Shown here: positions 14,388 to 19,741 of the stretch, piece after piece
Layout: the number at the start of each line of letters is the position of its first letter
Numbering within the stretch: the first letter of the stretch is position 1
Source: Nitrospirota bacterium
GTDB lineage: Bacteria > Nitrospirota > Thermodesulfovibrionia > UBA6902
NCBI GenBank assembly: GCA_024277515.1
Contig: JAJRVB010000049.1
Span: forward strand, 1-19,741
Direction of reading: 5' to 3'
DNA length: 19,741 bases
Program-made: the position numbers and the translations under genes
The notes under the pieces: model-generated
Database searches by the model: none
What the model was told of the DNA's origin: nothing
What the model saw: only the letters and a program-made list of their open reading frames with translations

Positions 14388-16700
14388 TTGAATCAGACAG
14401 ATCACCAGATTGATAAAGTCCACACCCTTTTTTCCCTGACCGGCAATTGGCTGAACTCAGCTGCATTGATCATCGCCATTCTGCTATTAAGTATTATAAG
14501 CGCCTCAGCAGAAATATCACCCATGATCAAAATGGTCGAGATTACCGGAAACAGGAAAATTAACACAGAGACCATCCAGGCAAAAATGAAAAGCCGGGAG
14601 GGCACGCTCTTTTCGAAGAAAAATGTCAAGGATGACATCAAAAAATTATACCGGATAGGGTATTTCGATGATATACGGGTCAACATTGAATCATTCGAAG
14701 GAGGAGTCAAACTGACCTTTATATTTAAGGAAAAGCCTGAAATTGTGAGTATGGATTTTCAGGGCAACAAGGAGTTTAAGGCGGACGAGCTGAGGGAAAA
14801 CATCACTCTGACGACCGGCGCGATAGCCAACCTTTCCCTCATTACCGATAATGCGAAACGACTCGTACTTTTTTACCACTCCAAGGGGTACTGGCTCGCA
14901 ACGGTTATTCCCATATTAAACAGAATTTCCGATGAGGCAGCGGCCCTTACGTTTCAGATACACGAGGGATCAAAAGTATGGATCAACACGATCACTATTG
15001 AAGGCAATAATGCCATTTCCGATAGTGATATCAAGGACGTCATGGAGACAGGAGAGTGGTGGATCTTTTCGTTTCTGACAGACTCCGGCATATATGATGA
15101 AGAGCAGATTCGCGCGGACATAATGAAAATCAGGGATTTATACCAGAGCAGAGGATATCTTTATGTTGCGGTGTCTGAACCAAAGGTCACGCTCAGTCCG
15201 GATAAAAAAAACCTGTTCCTGACAATTTCCGTGTCCGAAGGAGACCAGTACAGAGTTGGAGATCTCAGTGTCTCGGGGAATACCGTCTTTTCAGATGAAG
15301 AGCTGTTTGAGAATGTAAAAACCGCCCCGGGGCAGATATTTGACAGAGGGGCCCTCAATAAAGATATTGACATGATAATCGAGCGTTACATGAACAGGGG
15401 ATATGCGCGGGCGGATGTCAATCCCATGATTGATGTTAACAGGGAGGCAAAACTTGCTCATATCACCCTTGCCATCAGTGAGGGCGGCATATTCCGGATC
15501 GGGAGGATCAACATACTGGGCAATGTAAAGACCCGCGACAAGGTCATCAGACGCGAAATCAGGCTGGATGAGGGGGACATCTTTAATAAAAGCATGTTAA
15601 AGAGGAGCTATCAGCGAATCAGCAACCTCAATTACTTCGAGAGCGTAGACATAAAACCGGTGCCTAAAACAGAGAAACAGCTCATGGACCTTGATGTGGT
15701 AGTGGAAGAGAAAATGACCGGCATGCTCAGTATAGGCGGCGGGTACAGCTCCCTCGACAAGTTCATGATAACAGGGGAAATCACCCAGAGCAACCTGTTT
15801 GGAAAGGGCCTGTACCTGAAGTTAAAGGTGGATTTCAGCGCGCGAAGGTCCAATTACAATATATCCCTCAGAGACCCGTGGTTCATGGACAGGCCGCTTA
15901 GCGTATCGATCGGGGCTTACAATGAAAGTACGGATTACATTGACTATGACAAGAAGGCTTCCGGCGCATACATCGGCCTGGGTAAAGAGCTGTCCGAATA
16001 CGTGGGAGGCAACATAAAGTATAAAATTGAGCAGAGTAAAATTACAAACGTATCAACAAACGCGTCCTCTCTCATAAAAGACCAGGAAGGCTCAAAGCTG
16101 ACCAGCAGCATACATCCGTCAATCTGGAGAGATTCCCGGGACAGTTACATCGATCCTTCGGAGGGGTCAAAAAATGCACTGTATATATCACTGGCAGGAT
16201 TGGGAGGAGACAACTATTTTTTTAAAGGGGTGGTTGATTCCTTGTGGTACTTCCCTGTAATATGGGAAACAACGTTCAGTATTCGTGGACGCTATGGATA
16301 TGCCACCGGATACAATAACAGGGAGCTTCCGCTTTACGAGCGTTTTTACGTTGGCGGTATTAATACCATCAGGGGCCTCGCGTTTGGCGATGCCGGCCCG
16401 AGAAATAAAGAGGGTGAAAAAATCGGCGGTGTCGAGGAGCTGATATTTAATTTTGAATTTATCTTCCCGATTTCGAAAGAAGCAAAGCTTAAGGGAGTTC
16501 TGTTTTTTGATTACGGCAGCGCATTTGACAATGATGAAGGCTATAATTTTACTGTCAGCAATATGAGACAGACCGTGGGGGCCGGGGTGAGATGGCTGTC
16601 TCCCTTCGGACCGCTGAGACTCGAGTGGGGTTTTAATATCGATCCGAAGGAGGATGAGGCAAGTGACAAGTTTGAGTTCTCCATGGGAGGAATATATTGA
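14388..16700 (+). CDS. bamA: Outer membrane protein assembly factor BamA
   Basis: A 770-aa Omp85 protein that folds and inserts beta-barrel proteins into the outer membrane. A signal peptide has its hydrophobic core at 25-38 and likely cleavage after A41 (ASA-E). Five POTRA domains follow at about 47-116, 118-195, 198-286, 289-366 and 369-442, each opening with an ITGN/FQGN/IEGN/VSGN/ILGN-type strand. The barrel runs from about 443 to 770 and ends in an aromatic residue (FSMGGIY), as the beta signal requires. The loop-6 motif is IRGL (661-664), with R662 kept but leucine where most members have F or Y. The TTG at 14388 gives a long n-region of about 24 residues, with only a weak AGG 9 bases upstream; a later start is possible. 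It leads the ompH-lpxD-fabZ-lpxA-lpxI unit. Confidence 0.95.
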   Translation: MNQTDHQIDKVHTLFSLTGNWLNSAALIIAILLLSIISASAEISPMIKMVEITGNRKINTETIQAKMKSREGTLFSKKNVKDDIKKLYRIGYFDDIRVNIESFEGGVKLTFIFKEKPEIVSMDFQGNKEFKADELRENITLTTGAIANLSLITDNAKRLVLFYHSKGYWLATVIPILNRISDEAAALTFQIHEGSKVWINTITIEGNNAISDSDIKDVMETGEWWIFSFLTDSGIYDEEQIRADIMKIRDLYQSRGYLYVAVSEPKVTLSPDKKNLFLTISVSEGDQYRVGDLSVSGNTVFSDEELFENVKTAPGQIFDRGALNKDIDMIIERYMNRGYARADVNPMIDVNREAKLAHITLAISEGGIFRIGRINILGNVKTRDKVIRREIRLDEGDIFNKSMLKRSYQRISNLNYFESVDIKPVPKTEKQLMDLDVVVEEKMTGMLSIGGGYSSLDKFMITGEITQSNLFGKGLYLKLKVDFSARRSNYNISLRDPWFMDRPLSVSIGAYNESTDYIDYDKKASGAYIGLGKELSEYVGGNIKYKIEQSKITNVSTNASSLIKDQEGSKLTSSIHPSIWRDSRDSYIDPSEGSKNALYISLAGLGGDNYFFKGVVDSLWYFPVIWETTFSIRGRYGYATGYNNRELPLYERFYVGGINTIRGLAFGDAGPRNKEGEKIGGVEELIFNFEFIFPISKEAKLKGVLFFDYGSAFDNDEGYNFTVSNMRQTVGAGVRWLSPFGPLRLEWGFNIDPKEDEASDKFEFSMGGIY

Positions 16701-16731
16701 TATTACAAATATATAAATTTAAGGGGGTTTC

Positions 16732-17253
16732 ATGAAAAAAATCATACTTCTTATTATTGCGGCATCATTGGTCGCATTCAGTGTACACGCAGCAGAAGTC
16801 AAGATCGGATATATTGACCTGCAGAAAATTATGACTTCATCAGACCAGGGCAAAGAGGCAATGAGAACTCTGGACAGCATTGAAAAAGCAAAAAACGCCC
16901 TCATTAGCGAAAAGGTTAATGCCATAAAGAAACTCGAGGAAGAGCTCACTAAACAGGCGGCCGTTCTGAATCCTGAAACAAAACTCAAAAAACAGCAGGA
17001 ACACGAAAAACTGATGGCCGAATATCAGCGGATGCGGAGGGACCGCGATGAAGAATTGAAAAAAAATGAAGCGGAATTCATCCAGAAGATAGTCCTTGAT
17101 GTTACAAAGCTCCTTGTAAAAATTGCCGAGGAAGAGGGGTATACCGCCATCCTTAATGAGGCAGGCGTAGTGTATATTCCCGAGGAATTCAACCTGACCG
17201 AAAAGGTGATGAAGCTGTTTAACGAAGGCTCCGATAAACCGGTCGATAAATAA
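16732..17253 (+). CDS. ompH: OmpH/Skp family periplasmic chaperone
   Basis: A 173-aa periplasmic holdase chaperone that keeps outer-membrane proteins soluble on their way to the BAM complex. A clear signal peptide spans 1-20 (MKKIILLIIAASLVAFSVHA). The family opening VKIGYIDLQKIM is at 23-34. A long charged helical stretch at about 45-120, rich in K and E, should form the tentacle coiled coils, followed by the C-terminal KIAEEEGYTAILNEAGVVYI segment. AGGGGG lies 5 bases before the ATG. The gene follows bamA by 31 bases, the common order in diderm bacteria, and precedes lpxD by 16 bases. The protein family is clear; that it is the main Skp of this cell is inferred from context. Confidence 0.93.
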   Translation: MKKIILLIIAASLVAFSVHAAEVKIGYIDLQKIMTSSDQGKEAMRTLDSIEKAKNALISEKVNAIKKLEEELTKQAAVLNPETKLKKQQEHEKLMAEYQRMRRDRDEELKKNEAEFIQKIVLDVTKLLVKIAEEEGYTAILNEAGVVYIPEEFNLTEKVMKLFNEGSDKPVDK

Positions 17254-17269
17254 TGTCTCTTCAGGGGCC

Positions 17270-18301
17270 ATGAAACTTAAAGAATTAGCTGAACTTATAG
17301 GCGGCAGGATATCGGGTAATCCCGATATAGAGATCACCGGGGTAGCCGGTATCAGCGATGCACAAAAAGGGGACATTTCATTTGTCTCGGACAAAACAGG
17401 GGCGCCTGCCGCTCCCGTAACGGATGCTTCCGCTTTAATCGTAAAAAAAGCGATAAAAGAATCCCCGATCACCATGGTCGTTGCGGATAATCCCCAGCAT
17501 GCATTTGCGCGGGCGCTCGAAGTTTTTCATGTAAAACCATACACAGCTTCAGGGGTCAGCGAGGAGGCCTTCATCGGCAGTAATGTCCGGATGGGAGAAG
17601 GAGTTTCAGTCTATCCAAAGGTATATGTGAGCGATAATACGATAATCGGGACGGGGGTGACTCTCTCTCCCGGGGTTTTTCTGGGGGAAGGTGTGACAAT
17701 AGGGGACGGCTCATTCATTCACCCCAATGTAACAATCAGAGAAAAGGTAACGGTCGGTAAAAACGTCATAGTGCATGCCGGCGCGGTTATCGGATCGGAC
17801 GGCTTCGGATATGTCCCTGATAAAGGGAGACACTACAAGATACCCCAGGTCGGCAGCGTTATAATTGACGACAACGTCGAGATCGGAGCAAATGCCTGTA
17901 TTGACAGGGGCACAACAGGAAACACCGTTATAGGCAGCGGCACAAAAATCGACAATCTCGTACAGATCGCCCATAATGTAAAAATCGGCGAGCATTGCAT
18001 CATTGTTGCGCAGGTGGGTATCAGCGGGAGTGTGGAAGTTGGTGACGGGGCAATACTGGCAGGACAGGTCGGGGTACGGGACCATGTCAAGATAGGCAGT
18101 CATGCCATAGTAGCGGCACAGGCCGGCATAGCAGGGGACATCCCTGACGGACACGTGTATTCCGGGACTCCCGCCATCCCTCACAAGACATCACTTCGAT
18201 CACAATATATTTATGCCAGGCTGCATGACTACATAACGCGTTTGCAGCAAATAGAAAAAAAGCTAAACAGGGAGGAGCAGTCAGATGATGAACATTCGTG
18301 A
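17270..18301 (+). CDS. lpxD: UDP-3-O-(acyl)glucosamine N-acyltransferase
   Basis: A 343-aa enzyme that adds the second (N-linked) acyl chain to the lipid A precursor, taking it from hydroxyacyl-ACP. An N-terminal uridine-binding domain (about 1-95, with NPQHAFARALEVFH at 74-87) is followed by a left-handed beta-helix of hexapeptide repeats (about 100-295). The repeats include GSDGFGYVPDKGRHYKIPQ (175-193) and the catalytic histidine H235 in VQIAHNVKIG. The C-terminal helix ends in LHDYITRLQQIEKKL. A GGGG run sits only 2 bases before the ATG, so the ribosome binding site is short-spaced, but the family N-terminus begins there. Its end overlaps fabZ by 17 bases. Confidence 0.97.
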   Translation: MKLKELAELIGGRISGNPDIEITGVAGISDAQKGDISFVSDKTGAPAAPVTDASALIVKKAIKESPITMVVADNPQHAFARALEVFHVKPYTASGVSEEAFIGSNVRMGEGVSVYPKVYVSDNTIIGTGVTLSPGVFLGEGVTIGDGSFIHPNVTIREKVTVGKNVIVHAGAVIGSDGFGYVPDKGRHYKIPQVGSVIIDDNVEIGANACIDRGTTGNTVIGSGTKIDNLVQIAHNVKIGEHCIIVAQVGISGSVEVGDGAILAGQVGVRDHVKIGSHAIVAAQAGIAGDIPDGHVYSGTPAIPHKTSLRSQYIYARLHDYITRLQQIEKKLNREEQSDDEHS

Positions 18302-18725
18302 AATTCAAAACATCCTGCCGCACCGATATCCATTTCTTCTCGTTGACAGGATTATTGAACTGGACCCGAACGAGAAAGCCATTGGTTACAAAAATGTAAC
18401 GGCCAACGAACATTTTTTCCAGGGTCACTTTCCCGGTTACCCGATTATGCCCGGAGTGTTAATTGTGGAAGCCATGGCCCAGGTGGCAGGAATTCTGGCT
18501 TTTCACTCCGGGGCACAGGGCAAGTCCGTCTATTTTATGAGCATTGAAAAGGCGAAGTTCAGAAAACCGGTCGTCCCTGGAGACCAGCTCCGTTTTGAAG
18601 TCAGTGTACTGCAGCACAGAAACAAGGTATGGAAATTTGCCGGGCAGGCGCTTGTTGACGGTCAGGCAGCTTGTGAGGCTGAATTTACCGCAATGGTAAC
18701 GGAAAAGGAACTCGACAATGGCTAA
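18285..18725 (+). CDS. fabZ: 3-Hydroxyacyl-[acyl-carrier-protein] dehydratase
   Basis: A 146-aa hot-dog-fold dehydratase that removes water from beta-hydroxyacyl-ACP in fatty acid elongation. It competes with LpxA and LpxD for the same hydroxyacyl-ACP pool, which is why it is usually kept among the lpx genes. The active-site pair is H48 in FQGHFPGYPIMPG and E62 in LIVEAMAQ. The opening IQNILPHRYPFLLVDRI (7-23) is typical. GGAGG lies about 9 bases before the first of two adjacent ATG codons. The gene overlaps lpxD by 17 bases and lpxA by 8, which points to translational coupling. Confidence 0.97.
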   Translation: MMNIREIQNILPHRYPFLLVDRIIELDPNEKAIGYKNVTANEHFFQGHFPGYPIMPGVLIVEAMAQVAGILAFHSGAQGKSVYFMSIEKAKFRKPVVPGDQLRFEVSVLQHRNKVWKFAGQALVDGQAACEAEFTAMVTEKELDNG

Positions 18726-19497
18726 ACCTAAAATTCACCAGACCGCGATTATCGACAGAAAGGCCAAATTTTCAGAAGGCGTGGAAATCGGGCCATACTG
18801 CATTGTAGGCAAAGGAGTAAAGCTCGGCAGAAATACCAGACTTATATCCAATGTATTTATTGAAGATACGGAAACTGGCACCGGCTGCACAATATATCCA
18901 TTCAGCTCAATCGGTCTTCCCCCCCAGGACATCAAATACAAAGACGAGAAAACCAGTGTATTTATCGGTAATGATAATATTATCCGTGAATACACATCCA
19001 TACATCGGGCCTCCGTGGATGGAGACGGAGTAACAAGGATTGGAGATAATAATTTTTTAATGGCCTATGTCCATATAGCCCATGACTGCCGGGTTGCAAA
19101 CAGCGTGGTCATGGCCAATGTCACGACCCTTGCCGGCCATGTCACGGTAGAAGATTATGTCTTTATAGGCGGACATGTGGCCGTACACCAGTTTACAAGG
19201 ATCGGCGCCTATGCCATGATAGGCGGCTTCAGCGCAATTCCGCAGGACATCCCGCCCTATACGACTGCCGCAGGGGACCGGGCCAAGCTTTATGGTTTAA
19301 ATACAGTCGGCCTGAAACGCCAGAACTTCACCGACACCCAGATAAAGGAACTGAAGCATGCCTACAAGATACTGTTCCGCAGCAAGCTGACACTCAGAGA
19401 GGCGATAGCCCTGTTAAAGCAGGACGGACAACTCTCTGAGGAAACCGGCATTCTCATTGACTTTATCGAGAAACACAAAAGAGGAATATGCCGCTGA
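18718..19497 (+). CDS. lpxA: UDP-N-acetylglucosamine O-acyltransferase
   Basis: A 259-aa enzyme for the first step of lipid A synthesis, moving a hydroxyacyl chain from ACP to the 3-OH of UDP-GlcNAc. It is a left-handed beta-helix of hexapeptide repeats (about 5-180) with a C-terminal helical domain. The catalytic histidine is H122 in YVHIAHDC. The motifs SIGLPPQDIKYKDE (64-77), IIREYTSIHR (88-97) and VHQFTRIGAYAMIGG (156-170) match the family. G170 aligns by motif with E. coli Gly173, the residue of the acyl-length ruler, which favours a long (C14-like) chain. The start overlaps fabZ by 8 bases and the end overlaps lpxI by 10. Confidence 0.97.
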   Translation: MAKPKIHQTAIIDRKAKFSEGVEIGPYCIVGKGVKLGRNTRLISNVFIEDTETGTGCTIYPFSSIGLPPQDIKYKDEKTSVFIGNDNIIREYTSIHRASVDGDGVTRIGDNNFLMAYVHIAHDCRVANSVVMANVTTLAGHVTVEDYVFIGGHVAVHQFTRIGAYAMIGGFSAIPQDIPPYTTAAGDRAKLYGLNTVGLKRQNFTDTQIKELKHAYKILFRSKLTLREAIALLKQDGQLSEETGILIDFIEKHKRGICR

Positions 19498-19741
19498 AGA
19501 CGGCGGCAGAGTCCGGACCGCAAAAATGCCTTGCCCTTATAGCAGGAATGGGCCGGCTGCCTCTGGCCGTGGCATCTGAAGCAAAAAAAATGGGTTATAA
19601 AGTAGTGGCCCTCGCACTCCAGCCTCCTGCCGATGAATCACTCAAGCCCGTTGCGGATGATTTCTACAAGATACGCATAGGCAGTTTCGGCAGGCTGCTC
19701 TCCCTGCTGAAAAAGCTGTCCATTACCGAAGCGGTCATGGC
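19488..19741 (+). CDS. lpxI: UDP-2,3-diacylglucosamine pyrophosphatase LpxI, N-terminal part (cut by window edge)
   Basis: The first 84 codons are inside the window. The N-terminus CLALIAGMGRLPLAVASEAK (14-33) is the LpxI opening (LIAGxGxLP), followed by GYKVVALALQPPADE and IGSFGRLLSLLKK. LpxI hydrolyses UDP-diacylglucosamine to lipid X and UMP, the step done by the unrelated LpxH in E. coli. GAGG lies 3 bases before the ATG at 19488, which is inside the lpxA tail. The position directly after lpxA fits the pathway order, and lpxB would be expected next. The call rests on the N-terminal pattern and context; the catalytic half is not visible. Confidence 0.85.
   Translation, partial: MPLKTAAESGPQKCLALIAGMGRLPLAVASEAKKMGYKVVALALQPPADESLKPVADDFYKIRIGSFGRLLSLLKKLSITEAVM

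Noticed and set aside
1..19741. CRISPR arrays, tRNA or rRNA genes, transposases, toxin-antitoxin or defence genes
   Set aside because: None were seen on either strand. Nearly all sequence is accounted for by housekeeping and envelope genes.

Overview
The window is a chromosomal segment of a diderm (Gram-negative) bacterium. It carries lipid A synthesis genes (lpxD, fabZ, lpxA, lpxI), bamA with an OmpH/Skp chaperone, and lptE, so the cell builds an LPS-type outer membrane. Base composition looks close to half G+C by eye. The use of LpxI rather than LpxH and the gene orders ispA-dxs-tlyA and leuS-lptE-holA suggest a Nitrospirota or deltaproteobacterial-type lineage. That placement rests on remembered gene order, not on a search.

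Layout. Positions 1-218 (minus) hold the start of a sugar-1-phosphate nucleotidylyltransferase, cut by the window edge. 449-1945 (minus) is a long-chain acyl-CoA ligase. 2092-5743 (plus) is ispA-dxs-tlyA: DXP and farnesyl diphosphate synthesis plus an rRNA 2'-O-methyltransferase. 5730-7216 (minus) is a two-gene unit of an acyl carrier protein and a FabF-type ketosynthase. 7217-7622 has no gene, but holds a likely promoter with clustered GTTAC words and a large inverted repeat. 7623-9835 (minus) is murJ followed by a metallo-beta-lactamase-fold hydrolase. rpsT (plus, UUG start) faces holA, and 10215-14163 (minus) is leuS-lptE-holA. 14388 to the end (plus) is bamA-ompH-lpxD-fabZ-lpxA-lpxI, with overlapping genes from lpxD onward.

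How the genes fit together. Most of the window serves the envelope: isoprenoid precursors for undecaprenyl carriers, lipid II flipping (MurJ), lipid A synthesis (LpxD, FabZ, LpxA, LpxI), LPS export (LptE), and outer-membrane protein folding and delivery (OmpH, BamA). Translation and replication genes (leuS, rpsT, holA, tlyA) are mixed in.

I found no CRISPR array, tRNA, rRNA, transposase, defence system or wholly unfamiliar gene. The most unusual signal is outside the genes. Three sites carry 7-bp-periodic arrays (TTTnnnn, or NNNNAAA on the other arm). Each lies just downstream of a minus-strand stop codon, and one has become the start of lptE. The second is the cluster of GTTAC/GTAAC words around the promoter of the ACP-ketosynthase pair.
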